Origin: Ligula intestinalis
Taxonomy: Eukaryota > Platyhelminthes > Cestoda > Diphyllobothriidea > Diphyllobothriidae
Length of the DNA stretch: 64,000 nt
Assembly: GCA_036362985.1 (NCBI GenBank)
Contig: JAYGXS010000010.1
Coordinates: 3,272,563-3,336,562, forward strand
Direction: 5' to 3'
The translations under genes and the position numbers were made by a program. The notes under the pieces were generated by a model. That model was given only the letters and a program-made list of their open reading frames with translations. It made no database searches and was not told where the DNA came from. Below are positions 1 to 10,496 of this stretch, piece after piece. Each line of letters opens with the position of its first letter. Position 1 is the stretch's first letter.

Positions 1-2
1 TT

Positions 3-478
3 GATGAGGCCGAAATTCTCGCAAGAGGTGACAATCGGGTGAGCCGAGAACTACTTGAGTCATGGTTCACGGGCCCCCAATCCACAAACAAGTGCAACGA
101 TTTTCCCAATCCATATTCAATCCTGAGATTCAATTTGGCCAAAGCCAGCCGTCACTTGAGAAATGGGCAGGCCACCGCTTCATCTTACGCCAACACCGGG
201 GAGCCAGACGGCCCGAGCTCACCGTCCGTGACGAAAGTTCAACAGGTCAGAGCCCGCGTGCCGTCCAACAAGCAGTCTACGCACAAGAAGGCAATTAACG
301 TTAATTGTCGCTGTATGCTTGCAGTAATGACTGTGTCCTGTAAATACTCCAAACTTCTGTGCATGCTTAACCTGTTTCTGCTACTCATGTCTGTGGTGAC
401 GAATCCGCGACGGATATCGAAACGTCAGGCGAATAAACATATTGTCCCAGCGATCGAGTCTTCGTCTTCTTCTTCTCA
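3..478 (+). mobile_element. PLE-A 3' fragment (end of GIY-YIG ORF plus terminal region)
   Basis: The plus strand is open from base 3 and encodes the C-terminal tail of a Penelope-like element protein (DEAEILARGDNRV, then RELLESWFTGPQS), nearly identical to the tail of the longer copy at 38397-39562. After the coding part come the PLE-A terminal sequence (about 390-478) and the same 3' end, finishing in CTTCTTCTTCTCA at 478. The copy is cut by the left edge of the window, so RT and most of the endonuclease lie outside. The hammerhead-like core here has decayed: CTGATGA reads CTGTGGTGA, while the stem-II hairpin and GAAAC remain. Identification rests on direct similarity to the second copy. Confidence 0.85.
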
Positions 479-950
479 AAGCTGGTTACTATTGGTCACT
501 GCGAGGTTCACAAGTACGTCATAGTTTGAAGGATCCGCTAATTTGTCTAGGACACACTTTTATCTGGAATTGGTTCTCATGTCACCCACAAAATCTGGCC
601 CAAAAATGCGTGCAAAAATGTCAATGAGATTTGTGCCACGATAATTCCTGTACCTTATCTTTCAAGACAATCTTCCATCGTCCCACATTTGCTCAGTTGC
701 CTCGTAATACCATATCACCAGCGTTTCATGGACCTCCGAGCTGGCGCCTACATATGCTGCCCTGTGCAGGTATCTCCAGACTCACCCGCCCCGTCCCTAC
801 GACCGTTATTGGCCCCTTCCCCCCTATAGCTTGTTTTCGTTGATTTTATCGCTGACGACGAACTTCCGCAAGAGTTCGACGGATCAGACTAACAAAATTA
901 TGATACTGGTGATCAACACGGCCTAGAATAGTATGATATATAGGGTCATA
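479..950. other. No recognisable feature
   Basis: I see no gene, repeat or RNA here. The reading frames present are short and unlike any family I know. Confidence 0.5.
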
Positions 951-1295
951 TCAGCTCCTGTGGAGGGCTTGGCAGTTCACTTTCGAGCCATTAATTACCC
1001 CTAGTTCGTTGTCCGTGTCGGATTCGGACTTGATAATTGAGCGATAATTATGCTCACTGTTGTTGGACCCAGTCCTTCCCACGGGACTGTTTCTCCTGCT
1101 CAGACAATGTCTCAGTGCGGCATATGGGAACGGCAATTTGTTGCTATTGTTGACTGGCCGTGGGCCTGAGAACCATGACTCGAGCAGCACGCGTGGTTAT
1201 CACCTCTTGCGAGGAGTTTGGCCTCGGTAAACTTGCAAATGTGGCCGGGTCCCGTCGAGAGAGCTGTGCATGTATCTCCCTATTCTACGGCCACC
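951..1295 (-). mobile_element. PLE-A-related C-terminal fragment
   Basis: Reading leftwards from about 1295, the minus strand encodes a diverged PLE-A tail: STRPGH-like residues, then ARGDN, then LLESWFSGPRP and a serine/asparagine-rich end. It corresponds to the part of the 38397-39562 copy downstream of the GIY-YIG core. It is broken by frameshifts and has no upstream RT. Confidence 0.7.
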
Positions 1296-1304
1296 TCTGA
1301 TTAA

Positions 1305-1366
1305 GGGCTCTTGACAAAGCGTCAGGCAAATAAAACTTCTTGTTCCCGTGATCGCATTTTCTAATT
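1305..1366 (+). mobile_element. PLE-A terminal-region remnant
   Basis: About 60 bp match the PLE-A end (AGCGTCAGGCAAATAAAAC followed by GTTCCCGTGATCG) in plus orientation, head-to-head with the fragment at 951-1295. The hammerhead-like core is not preserved. Confidence 0.5.
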
Positions 1367-2419
1367 CTTTACTGTTTCCTGGAACTCGTATTTACGTTTC
1401 TATTGCCGGTAAAATTTTCCTCAATAAAAAAATCGAAACAGGACATCTAAGGGAGAAGGACGTGCATAAAATTCTGATTTTACAAACGCCTAGCCTTATG
1501 CTAAGCCGAGTTGAAAAGGGCCCGCTTTAATAAGCATGTCAGCAGCAGCAGGCATAGAGGACGAGGATACAAAAGCATACGGCAAAAATTCAACGTGTAA
1601 GGAAGTGGAGACTTACGTCCTAGTGTCGAGTGTCCAGTATACCTTCGGGGATGTTTATGACGGCTCCGTCCATGTCTGGTGTGACCCGCACTTGACAACC
1701 CAAACGAGATCTGTGGGTGTGTACACAAAAAATGCAATTATTGAAAACCCCGTTCTGATTCGTGTTTACGGTGACAATAAAGTTAATTGGTTTCTAAAAA
1801 TACGACAACACGCCTACGACTTAAAATAGCGTCATCTTATCTACTTGCAAATAATAAGTAGGCGTTATAATTGGAATTATTAAACAACCGGTTCAGAATT
1901 AAATGCCGACCCGGTTGGAAGGTAGAACATGCAGATACCAAAAACCATACTAATTTAGTACAAAGCGCAGGCATTCAGCCCTTCCTGAGGGGGCAGTAAT
2001 CGTAATGTTTCGAGGCAGGAATAGGGCAAAATTGTCCATTTTTTATGTTGAAATCCCAAAATACTGAGGCATAAAAGAGTAATAATCAGATACAGTTAAT
2101 TCCTAACAGGGTGGCTCTATTCCAAGGGGGGGGGGTTAAAAAGGAAAGTAAATTCTAGTTCCCTAAAAATATACGATAGAAGGCGGTAGTGGAACGAACG
2201 ATCAAGTAAAAAATACTCAAAAATTACCCGAGAAGGATTAAAATATCGAGCGTGTATGAGTTGGTATATCCCTGTCTGTTGACGGCAAAGAAGCCACAAA
2301 TGGCTACTCCAGGGTCCGTAGTCACTGTCAGTAAGACAGTTATAAATAAAGAAAAGCATGCGGCTTGTTTAGAAGTAAAGACGGTTTTCGGTGCCATCAT
2401 CCAAACTTTAACCAGTTTA
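1367..2419. other. No supported gene; one unassigned 97-codon ORF
   Basis: Plus-strand ORF 1536-1829 begins MSAAAGIEDEDTKAYG and resembles nothing I know; I see no splice sites or neighbours that support it. A run of nine G lies near 2128. Nothing else is recognisable. Confidence 0.3.
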
Positions 2420-2600
2420 AGAGTTGAATAACTGTATAGCCAATGCCCAATATGCTTTGTCCAGCGTCCCTGTTCAAGGTCATCGGCCTCAAGGTCATCC
2501 AGCATCGCAATGAGCACTTACAGACGCGACCCACACGAAACTCACGTGCGTGCCGGTGGTCGCGGCTGTCCAAGCGCCACTTGAACGCACCCCCTTTCCC
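2420..2600 (+). repeat. Left arm of an inverted repeat flanking an RTE fragment
   Basis: This stretch is the diverged reverse complement of 3606-3810. The best block pairs CAAGCGCCACTTGAACGCAC (from about 2571) with its reverse complement near 3609. A second block (GTCATCGGCCTCAAGGTCAT) pairs with a diverged version near 3730. The arms enclose the RTE-like fragment at 2700-3275. Confidence 0.65.
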
Positions 2601-2699
2601 TCAACCTTGGCGGAGGCTGCTTATACCACCAGGCCAGACAAAACGTTGTTTTTCTTCAGAAAACGGAATTCAAACTAGTGTAGCACTAGTGTACTAGCA

Positions 2700-3275
2700 T
2701 AGCCTTCGAAAGTGCTTATGGATCCGACGCGATACTTCTAGCTCAACTAAGATCCGCGTGTACCGTGCATCTGTGCGGTCCGTTCTCCTATACGGACGCG
2801 AATGTTGGGCTATGCGCGTGAAGGATGAACAGAAACTGGAAGTCTTTGACCACTACTGTCTGAGGAGCATCCTTCGAGTGAAGTACACCAAAATCGTCTC
2901 CTATGAGACAGTCCGCATTCGCTGTGACAAAATCACAAGGATATCCCAGGCCATTCAGGAAAGACGGCTGAGATGGTTTGATCACGTTCTTCGTCGCTAA
3001 CCTCAAGAGCTCAGTGCTAGTGCCCTGGAAATAAAATTGTTGCCTAATTGGAAACGTCGAAGAGGGGGTCAACTCAAAACCTGGCTCGACTCAGTTCGTC
3101 AAGACATGGAAGTGGTTCTCGGACATTTGGTCTCCGGCGCTGGCGAGGAGAATGGGTTGAACTGTCCAGGTCTGCGGCCACGGAATGTCGCGCGTGAAGA
3201 AGCACCATTCGCGACATAATTGAGGCTGGCTAGATCAGTCATGATCACAGCCGTAGCAAGTACAAGTAGTACAGA
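2700..3275 (+). mobile_element. RTE-like LINE 3' fragment
   Basis: The plus strand encodes the post-RT C-terminal region of a non-LTR ORF2: VYRASVRSVLLYGRECWA, a CLRSILRV segment, RLRWFDHVLRR, a TAA stop (about 2998), then in a new frame RRRGGQLKTWLDSVRQDME. The same order occurs at 6870-7335, 8575-9440 and 10620-11755. The RT domain itself is missing (5' truncation). The nucleotide 3' tail (GATCACAGCCGTAGCAAGTAC) is shared with the other copies. The stop and frameshifts show a dead copy. Confidence 0.85.
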
Positions 3276-3605
3276 AGAAGCCGTTATCATGGATGCGCAG
3301 CGTCTACATAGTGGTTTTTTTAGAGCACTACATCCATCAGATTGAAGCTGGGTTGTAGATAAAAAGGGCAGAAGGTATACGTGGGAGGGATTTATTGTGC
3401 ACAGAACACCTAGTTGCTGTCCCAGGCGGCAATGGCCACCGGCGAAGATGGTGCTCATTACTTCTAGTCAGTCCCGAAGCGGAGACTGACCACTGTTTTA
3501 ATATGACTGCGGAGCAAGTTCAAGAGATATCCAATTGGTATTTGGGGTTACCGAGGAGTGTCGGTGTCTGGTAGTTTATGCTGTATCAGACGAGAGTCGG
3601 GTGAA

Positions 3606-3810
3606 GGGGTGCGTTCAAGTGGCGCTTGAGCAGTCAGTACTACCCGGACGCATGTATGTATCCGAGTGGAAGTCGGTCAAGTTTGCATAGGTCAGCCTGT
3701 CTGAAAGTGCTCACTGCGATGGTGGATAACATTGAGGCAGCTGACCTCGAACTAGGACTCCGGATACACCACTGTTGGGTGTCGGCTAAAAATGCAATTC
3801 TGGCCGAGTG
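3606..3810 (-). repeat. Right arm of an inverted repeat
   Basis: Partner of 2420-2600 in inverted orientation. A short coding-like motif (TAMVDNIEAADLELG here, IAMLDDLEADDLEQG in the left arm) is shared, so the arms may derive from a once-coding repeat. Confidence 0.65.
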
Positions 3811-4109
3811 GTTTCTCTAAATTGCAAACTTTAAACCAGAGAACGCATATTCCTATAGAAAGGAAACATGGAACAAATTACTGGTCTCTGGATTAGTTTT
3901 TACAGATGGCAGGAGCCCCAGGGAGTGGAACAACATTGCCGACAGAGACAGGAGAGACTGGAATGATCTTTTTTGACTCGTTAGCCGTCATCTGGCAGTC
4001 CTTCCTAGCCCCTAAGTAGTGCACCAGCTGAGGGGGCCATAGGCTCGCTATCTTGCCAGTTCAGATCAGGAGATATTGACACTCGGTGATGAACGAGAAA
4101 GTGAGGAAC
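3811..4109. other. No recognisable feature
   Basis: No coding, RNA or repeat signal seen. Confidence 0.5.
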
Positions 4110-4219
4110 TGAGGAAAAGAAGACGACTGGATCGCTAGAACAATGCTTTTATTAGCCTGAGGTTTCGAGACCCGTCGCGGATTCGTGATCAGAGATATAT
4201 TGAGAGAGCAGTAGCAGAT
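4110..4219 (-). mobile_element. Solo PLE-A terminal unit (diverged)
   Basis: On the minus strand this matches the PLE-A end: a CTGATCA core, the ATCCGCGACGG hairpin, GAAAC and the purine-rich terminus. There is no adjoining PLE coding sequence, so it is a solo end or a severely 5'-truncated copy like 42499-42611. I could not see a clear target-site duplication. Confidence 0.65.
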
Positions 4220-4349
4220 AGGGGTGTGTAGAATGCAGAAGTTTAGAATGCTGGCCCAGCCATGCGCGTCGAAAGATAGTCGATAATGAAAAGGCCCTCA
4301 AGAAAGGATACCTTCAAAATAGGCATACTCTCACATCCCAAAATAAGCC

Positions 4350-4511
4350 CCCGTAGAGCTTACAAACAGCACCATCAGCCGTGGTTGCGCATGGATTGAA
4401 CGAATCGGCTACCTACAGAAGGGTTACAGGCCATACGGGTGCGCGTCATATGCATGCTTAAAATGTTTTACTATTAAAATATTACTCAGCATTTGTGAGT
4501 AACATTGTTTT
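4350..4511 (+). repeat. Left direct repeat flanking a tRNA-like array
   Basis: About 162 bp starting CCGTAGAGCTTACAAACAGC and ending at GTGAGTAACATTG. It is repeated in the same orientation at 5682-5844 with many substitutions. The pair brackets the tRNA-like array as terminal direct repeats would, though a segmental duplication is also possible. Confidence 0.75.
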
Positions 4512-4538
4512 TGAGTTGACCCAGGTGCGAAAAACTAT

Positions 4539-4619
4539 GCGTTTGCCGGGATTTGAACCCGTACATCAGACAAAGCCCTTGCCGGAGGGTAATGCTCTGC
4601 CACTGAGCTACAAACTCCC
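4539..4619 (-). tRNA. tRNA-like module 1 (Pol III promoter-like)
   Basis: On the minus strand there is an A box (TAGCTCAGTGGCAGAGC) and a B box (GGGTTCAAATCCC) at tRNA spacing. The T-arm and the inner acceptor pairs (GTTTG with CAAAC) can form. The anticodon arm is irregular and I cannot assign an anticodon. It is better read as a tRNA-derived repeat than as a functional tRNA. Confidence 0.5.
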
Positions 4620-4682
4620 ACTTCACGCCATGATTTTGATCACACTTTGATCGATATTACCTGCTCAACTTTTCGCTCATAT

Positions 4683-5051
4683 GGAATCCACCAATACGGG
4701 AGCAAGTTGACTGCCCAAGCAGGATTTCCTAAGCAATCAGCTAGAATCCACCAGAATGACTACTAGGCTGACTTATTTATTAAGTTGGTTTGGCAGATTT
4801 GCTTAATTTCAGTTGACGTTTGTAGCTTAGCGGTAGAGCATTAGCCTCCGGCCAAGGCTTTCTCTGATGCGCGGGTTCAATTCCCGCCAAACACCTAGAG
4901 TTTTTCACACTTGGGTCAACTCAAATTAAGCAAATCTGCCAAACCAACTTAATAATTAAGTCAGCCTAGTAGTCATTCTGGTGGATTCTAGATTATTGCT
5001 TAGGAAATCCTGTTTGGGCAGTCAACTTGCTGGCCCGCATTGGTGGATTCC
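4683..5051. repeat. Inverted repeat (about 135-bp arms) around tRNA-like module 2
   Basis: Arm 4683-4815 is the near-perfect reverse complement of 4917-5051, including AAGCAAATCTGCCAAACCAA and GTCAGCCTAGTAGTCATTCT. The central 100 bp hold tRNA-like module 2. It arises because module 1 and its spacer are inverted relative to modules 2-4. Confidence 0.85.
4816..4894 (+). tRNA. tRNA-like module 2
   Basis: A box TAGCTTAGCGGTAGAGC and B box GGGTTCAATTCCC are intact. The T-arm (GCGGG with CCCGC) and an anticodon-arm-like stem (AGCCT with AGGCT) pair, but the loop lacks the usual U33, so decoding is doubtful. It is followed by the array's common spacer (TTTTTCACACTTGGGTCAAC). Confidence 0.5.
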
Positions 5052-5293
5052 ATGGGAGCGGCATTTTGGGCGGGTAATATCGATCCAAGTGTGATTAAAC
5101 TCACTGTGTGAAGCGCGACATTCGTAGCTCCAGGGGATAAAGCGTTGGCTTGGCTAAAAGGCCACTCTCCAATGAGGTCACTCATGCGGTCCTATACATT
5201 CAGCTTGCTGTCCCGCATTGGTGGATTCCATGTGAGCGGAATAGATGAGCGGGTAATATCGATCCAAGAGTGATGAAGCTCACGGTGTGAAGA

Positions 5294-5374
5294 GCGAAAT
5301 TCGTAGCACCAGTGGGTAAAGCGTTGGCTTAGCTACAGGCCACTCACCTATACGGGTTCGAATCCCGCGAAATG
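5294..5374 (+). tRNA. tRNA-like module 3 (degenerate)
   Basis: It has a perfect B box (GGGTTCGAATCCC) and a weaker A box (TAGCACCAGTGGGTAAAGC). It belongs to the second unit of the array. The acceptor pairing is partial. Confidence 0.4.
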
Positions 5375-5559
5375 CTGCGAGTTTTTTTCACAATTAGGGC
5401 AACTAAATTAACTAAATCTGCCAAACCACCTTAATAGATGATTGCTTAGGAAATCCTGCTTGGGCAGTCAACTCGCTCCCGTATTGGTGGATTCCATATG
5501 AGCGAAAAGTTGAGCGGTTAATATCGATCCAAGTGTGATTAAACTCATGGTGTGAAGCG

Positions 5560-5639
5560 GGCGTTTGTAGCTTAGCGGTAGAGCATTAGCCTCCGGCAAA
5601 TGCTTTCTCTGATGCGCGGGTTCAAATCCCGCCAAATGC
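5560..5639 (+). tRNA. tRNA-like module 4 (best preserved)
   Basis: Seven acceptor pairs (GCGTTTG with CAAATGC, one G-U), a four-pair D-arm (GCTT with GAGC) and a perfect five-pair T-arm (GCGGG with CCCGC) can form, with intact A and B boxes. The anticodon arm is irregular (AGC with GCT around a long loop), so no anticodon is called. It is the array's best candidate for Pol III transcription. Confidence 0.5.
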
Positions 5640-5681
5640 CTAGTTTTTCACACTTGGGTCAACTCAAATTCAGCAAATCTG

Positions 5682-5844
5682 CCCTCGTAGAGCTTACAGA
5701 CAGCACCGTCAGGCATGGCTGCGCATGGAGTTAATGAATCGACTATCTATAAAAAGGTTACAGGTCATACGGGTGCGTCACATGCATGATTAAACCGTTT
5801 TACTATTAAAACGGTACTTATTATTTGTGAGTAACAATGTTTTC
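5682..5844 (+). repeat. Right direct repeat flanking the tRNA-like array
   Basis: Second copy of 4350-4511 in the same orientation (CTCGTAGAGCTTACAGACAG to GTGAGTAACAATG). It begins directly after the last array spacer. Confidence 0.75.
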
Positions 5845-6869
5845 ACAACTAATTTATCATGCTGTTTGCTTGGTATTTGTTTGGGTTCAAACGGCCGTAG
5901 GAAAACAGGGGACGCAGCGCTACTAGCAGAGCTGTTGGGAAGTCGCTGCCACGACCAACTGTGGGAGATTATTCTATTTCTATATAAGACGTTGCGTGAA
6001 GAATTTAGTGTGGCGATTTAACTTAGATATATTTGCAGTGCGCGCTAATCGCAGTGCCGGGACTTAATGGCTCAAGCGCACAACAAGCCACCGCTTAAGG
6101 CCACGGACGCGTGCTCACAACTTCTCCGTTCTAACTAGTCACTCTTCGGTTTATTACGTTTGTGAGTGTGTGTGTGTGTGTGCGTTCGAGCATCGATTTC
6201 GATGAAGGCCACCAAGTGCACAGAAGGTGACGGCCTCAGGGGTCAGCGGACGTAGTTAGTGCCAACCGCATTCTTCATCGTTGTCCGGAGTTTTGAAGAC
6301 TAAATGGGGCCCGGCATAGGCTGCTTTCCCTAATGCAAGCGGAAACACCGCCTGACAATAAACTTGCGCGGGCACCTCCACACTGTCTACCCTTATTAGG
6401 TGGGAACACAGGCCGAGACTGATATGGTTACTACTGTTTCTACTACTACTGACTATCAATGCAGCCGAGTCTTAGCAGTGCTGGTACTATTTCTGACGCT
6501 ACAATTTGGCAGAAGTGACGTTGATTACAGTTGGCACTGGGCACACATCACCTCAATCGCAACAAGGAGCGGGAAATCTGAGTTTATGGTATTTCAAGTA
6601 AATATCTGTTTGAGACCTTGCCTTGTATTCCGCCCTCTCAACTCTATCCTTCCAGACGATGTCCGTTTCACCTAGGGGCTGGACTACGAAGGCAAGGATA
6701 CAGCTGCTATAAGTAATTTACCTATGTTAAAGTGCTAATTCTAGTAACCATAGTTACTAAGAGCAGGCCTGCGCCTGTAGGAAGCGGGCACCCACTTTGC
6801 ACCACAAATCTGTTTGGGGTAAAGTAGACTTTGTCACTTGACAGCGTATATAATCGAGAAAATAATCAT
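5845..6869. other. No gene seen; short GT microsatellite at 6163-6183
   Basis: About 20 bp of GT repeats lie near 6163-6183. The open frames are short and unrecognised. Confidence 0.5.
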
Positions 6870-7335
6870 GTTCCAATATAAGGATACTTGTGCATGTTAC
6901 GCCTGTGATCATGTCTGATCTGGCCGGTCTCAATGATGTCACGGTAAGTACCTCTCCGTGCGTGACGGTTGGTGGCAGGGGATCTGGAGACTTCCACCCA
7001 GTCTCCTCTCCAGCGACGGAGACCGAACATTAAAGGTACAAAGAATGCTTCCATGATTTGACGAATGGTGTTGAACCAAGTCTTAAGTTGCCCTCCTCTT
7101 CGATGCCTCCAGGTGGGCTGCGGCGCCGGGTCGAGGGCAGCATAGCTAAGCTCGTGGGACGGATGACGGAGAACGTGCCCAAACCACCTCACTCGCCTTT
7201 CATTCGAGAAGAAGTTGGTATACTTAATTTACAGAATGGTCCGCAGGCAGCAGGGGTTATATACCTCGTTTTCGCTCATCTTCCACGCGGAAAACCCAGC
7301 ATTAACATCCATAAACGTCGGCTGAGGTAGGGGAC
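6870..7335 (-). mobile_element. RTE-like LINE 3' fragment
   Basis: The minus strand encodes VRWFGHVLRHPSHELSYAAL, then RRGGQLKTWFNTIRQIMEAF and a TYRDIIETGQI tail: the same C-terminal segment as at 2700-3275 and 8575-9440. An upstream stretch (7200-7335) gives CCLRTIL-like residues in other frames. The RT domain is absent and frames are broken. Confidence 0.85.
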
Positions 7336-8429
7336 AGGGCAAAAAGGCGAAAACTTCAGCTTAGGCATAGCAACACAGCTCAACGTTGTAAGCCCCCGAA
7401 AAATCCAGACGAATTATCGCATATGGACTTGAGGGCGAGACTTCCGTAGTGTAGGGCTGTTCTCCGGGACCCTGTTTGCCAACGTAAATAAAACAGGTTC
7501 TGGTATCACAATGTAGACGTGTACTCCCGTATTCCTATTGTTACCAGGTTACTGTCCGTATGGCCTCTGTAGGAAAGAGCCAATGACGCTGCTGCCCAAC
7601 TCTCGCTTCTGACCCGTGACGTTACGGACTAGGACCACTCCGCGCATAGGGCCTCGCGCAAAGACAGTTCTTGGCACGCCTCTGGGGCCAGGCACAAACT
7701 GACGTCGTCGGACGTGGGCACCGTGCTTCACCGTCCTGGCGTCAATCCGTCCAATGAGATGCCCGCGCTAGTAGACTAGGCTCAATCCGTCTGGACAAGG
7801 AACTCGGTTAGGACGGCCCAGCACGCGAGTCATAACTCGGGCCGTCCTTAGGGTAAGAGAAGAAAGGAAGCCTACATGCCAGCGGGCGCATACAGAACGG
7901 GCCAAGAGCGCGACCTTCAAAGGGCCGACACCCGAGGACGCAAGGACAGCCATCGGCCGGGTTCTGACGTCACGCCTGACAAGGAGGCACGAAAGGACGC
8001 ATGAATACGCGCGCGTTACAGCGGAGTGACATATCATCCTGAGGACACCCGATGATGGCTGCATGCAGAGGGGCCAATGGGGAACAAAGGCCGTTGGTCC
8101 TTAAATACGCTGCCACCGACTGGAGGCGGCATTCTGGTGCTGGGAACACGGGACTCTGCTGCCGAGACGAGACCGACAACAGAGGACACGCTGCTGACGA
8201 ACACACAGAAGATAGGGTTGATTTACAGGTAGATACAGTTATAGCAATTGTTGTCTGCTATCCTGTTTGCCTTCTCTTCCGAAAACGCAACTGGGGGGTA
8301 TAACCAGTGTCGACGCAGGTTCACACAAGGTTATAACAACCGCAATGCAATGAATGCCGCCAAACATTATTTTGGACTGCACTCGTTCAAGAGTCAAATG
8401 TCCTCTCGCCTGTTCATCCAATTATTCTG
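7336..8429. other. No recognised gene; GC-richer patch at 7590-8210
   Basis: The patch is clearly GC-richer than its surroundings and has several open frames on both strands, none resembling a known protein. It might be an old LTR or untranslated element region; nothing decides it. Confidence 0.3.
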
Positions 8430-8545
8430 TACAAAATGTACTGTTTCTATCACTCTGGACTTCCCAAGACTATTCTCTCCTCCTAAGGAACCTGGCCTGG
8501 AAGATTGGAACTTTTAGGGTTACCCTTATGAACAGTAACTCCACT
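8430..8545 (+). repeat. Interspersed repeat R3, right part
   Basis: Matches 25680-25785 in the same orientation (TCTCTCCTCCTAAGGAACCT, TGGAAG, TAGGGTTACC, CTTAACTCC-like end). The unit has no coding capacity; an LTR or non-autonomous element is possible. Confidence 0.5.
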
Positions 8546-8574
8546 CGATAAGTGCATTTACATACAGATCTACA

Positions 8575-9440
8575 TGGAAATGATTCGATTCTTGAGAGGG
8601 CCCTACGCGAAGAGGACGATGTTGAGCCTGTACCCGAAAGCCGGCAGACTGATCTCGACTACGCTGATGATGTCGCTTAACCAGCTTTAGGTTTTGACGA
8701 CCTACAGTTCGTAGTGTCACGGGTGAATGAAATCGCTGCGTCGATTGGCTTGTCCATAAATACCGGGAAGACTAAGTTATTATCGAGCTGCACCCCTGGG
8801 GACTAAGGACCGTCTTCTTGGAGAATTAGACAGCTTTAATTGTCCCGGGGCGAGGCTGCTCCCGAATGGACGGAGTAAGGTCGACGTTGTCGCTCGAATC
8901 GATGCTACCCGTCGCATTTTCTTTATCCGCCGAAAAAGCCTATAGATCCGACGCGACATCTGCATCGCCACGAAGATCCATGTGTACCGTGCATCCATCC
9001 GGTTAGTCCTCCTCTATGGGCGTGAATGCTGGGCTTTGCGCGTGAAAGATGATCGAAGATTGGAGGTGTTTAACCCCTGCTGCCTGAGGACCATCCTTCG
9101 ACTTCGTCTCAAATGAGACAGACCGCATTCGCGGCGATCGGATCGCGAGGGCATGTGAGGCATTCCAAGAAAAAGGAATAGTGTGGTTGGGGCACGTTCG
9201 TCGTTGTCCACCCCACGAGTTTAGCTATGCTGCCCTCGATCTGGAGCCACAGCCCAAATGAAGGCGCCGAAGGGAGGGGGCAACTGCAGACTTGGCTCGA
9301 CACCGTTCGTCAAAACATGGAAGCGGGCCTTGGACCTTAGACGTTCGGTCTTTGTCGCTGGAGAAGAGAATCGGCGGAGCTTGGAGAGGTACTTACACTG
9401 ACATCATTGAGGTCGGCTAGATCAAGCATGATCACAACCA
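8575..9440 (+). mobile_element. RTE-like LINE fragment with degenerate RT
   Basis: Plus-strand frames give LDYADDVA (the RT catalytic box), then VVSRVNEIAASIGLSINTGK, then YGRECWALRVKDD-like and CCLRTILRLR segments, HPHEFSYAALD-like residues and QTWLDTVRQNME. The order matches the RTE copies at 2700 and 10620. Many frameshifts and stops interrupt it. Its 3' tail merges into a trinucleotide repeat at 9440. Confidence 0.8.
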
Positions 9441-9690
9441 AAACAAGTACAAGTAGTGATAATGGTAGCAGTATTAACCATAGTAGTTGTGGTATTAGCC
9501 CTGATCGTAATAGTATTATTAGCCATAGTAGTATCGGTAGTGGTAGTATGAACGGTCATGCTAGGTCAGGTACAGGTAGTGGTACTAGTAGTATTAGCCA
9601 TAGTATTAGTCACAATAGTGGTATTTGACATGGTAGTAATAGTAGTAGTCGTAGTAGTAGTAGTAGTAGTAGTATGAAAGGGCCCAACGA
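9440..9690 (+). repeat. Imperfect AGT/GTA trinucleotide repeat at an RTE 3' end
   Basis: About 250 bp of interrupted AGT/GTA/ATT triplets directly follow the RTE 3' tail GATCACAACCAAAACAAGTA. The other RTE copies end in the same tail plus one or two AGT units (about 3270, 11745), so this is probably an expanded element tail. The open frame through it is a by-product of the triplet period. Confidence 0.8.
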
Positions 9691-10496
9691 AGCATCGATC
9701 GTGATGACTCAAGTACAAGTAGTGGCATTAATAATAGTACATGGAATGTGCAACTGGCAACAGCATACGGAAGATTAGGGGCCAACTGACTAGATTTTGT
9801 ACAGCCGGCCATAAAAATATACGCTTTCTGCTACTTCTACCTCGCCATTTAAACAATTCTATAAAGGACAAATTGAGAACTAGGCAGTCCTCCGACATGA
9901 ATCTGCATCTTCTGCAATTAGACCAATTATTCTTACACTCAGCTGATGCAGAGTAATTCAAGGTTATCGACGCAGCTGGACCTCTCTACCAGGTTGCTGC
10001 CACGTTGGAAGAAATAAGTGAACACCGTTGAGTGGAAGGTGAGAACTCACCTTTCACTGGCAACGCACAGGAGAGTCGGTGCAATCCGCTCCGAGGTGCA
10101 CCTGCCAGGCCAGCTGCGTGCAGCGCCAGGGTGTCACAGCGTTTACTAATGTCCTTGTTGCTACATCAGGTGTGCTACTGCTATGGTATCGCAGTCGCTC
10201 TGACTGCTCAGGCCGTGCTGCCGTGAGCGCGCGAGAAACACTCATGAGAAACCACAGACCGTTGCCAGATTTCGAAGTAAAAGATGCTGGAACAAGTATT
10301 TTTTGCTTGTTTCGGATTCTGCCGAGAACCCTTAATCATAGGTAACAGTAGAGTAGTGTGCGGCATGCACAGCCGAGGCGGTCTTGCAGCTGTTGTAGTT
10401 TTCTAACATCATAGAACGATGTTCTCGACTCCGTATGCGTGCGTGACTGTCGTAAATCGGCGGGAGTACAGTACAGTACAATTTTCTGTTATCAAC
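9691..10496. other. No recognisable feature
   Basis: No gene, RNA or repeat signal seen. Confidence 0.4.

Larger units (their letters stand above)
5028..5680 (+). repeat. Tandem array of tRNA-like units
   Basis: Three head-to-tail units start with CCCGTATTGGTGGATTCCAT-like sequence (about 5037, 5215 and 5477). Each runs through AATATCGATCCAAGTGTGAT, a tRNA-like module and a TTTTTCACA spacer. The first has lost its B box; the second and third keep both boxes. Including the inverted unit on the left, four to five units are present. Confidence 0.75.

Noticed and set aside
1536..1829. 97-codon plus-strand ORF as a gene
   Set aside because: No known motif, no splice signals, no promoter or neighbour evidence, and flanked by element debris.
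4350..5844. CRISPR-like or functional tRNA gene cluster
   Set aside because: The repeats are too long and eukaryotic in character for CRISPR, and the anticodon arms are not regular enough to call functional tRNAs.
7549..7731. Arginine-rich minus-strand frame as a Gypsy integrase C-terminus
   Set aside because: The composition fits loosely but there is no GPY/F-like motif and no integrase core upstream.
9407..9628. Serine-rich ORF as a mucin-like or antigen gene
   Set aside because: It is a by-product of the AGT/GTA triplet repeat at an RTE tail.
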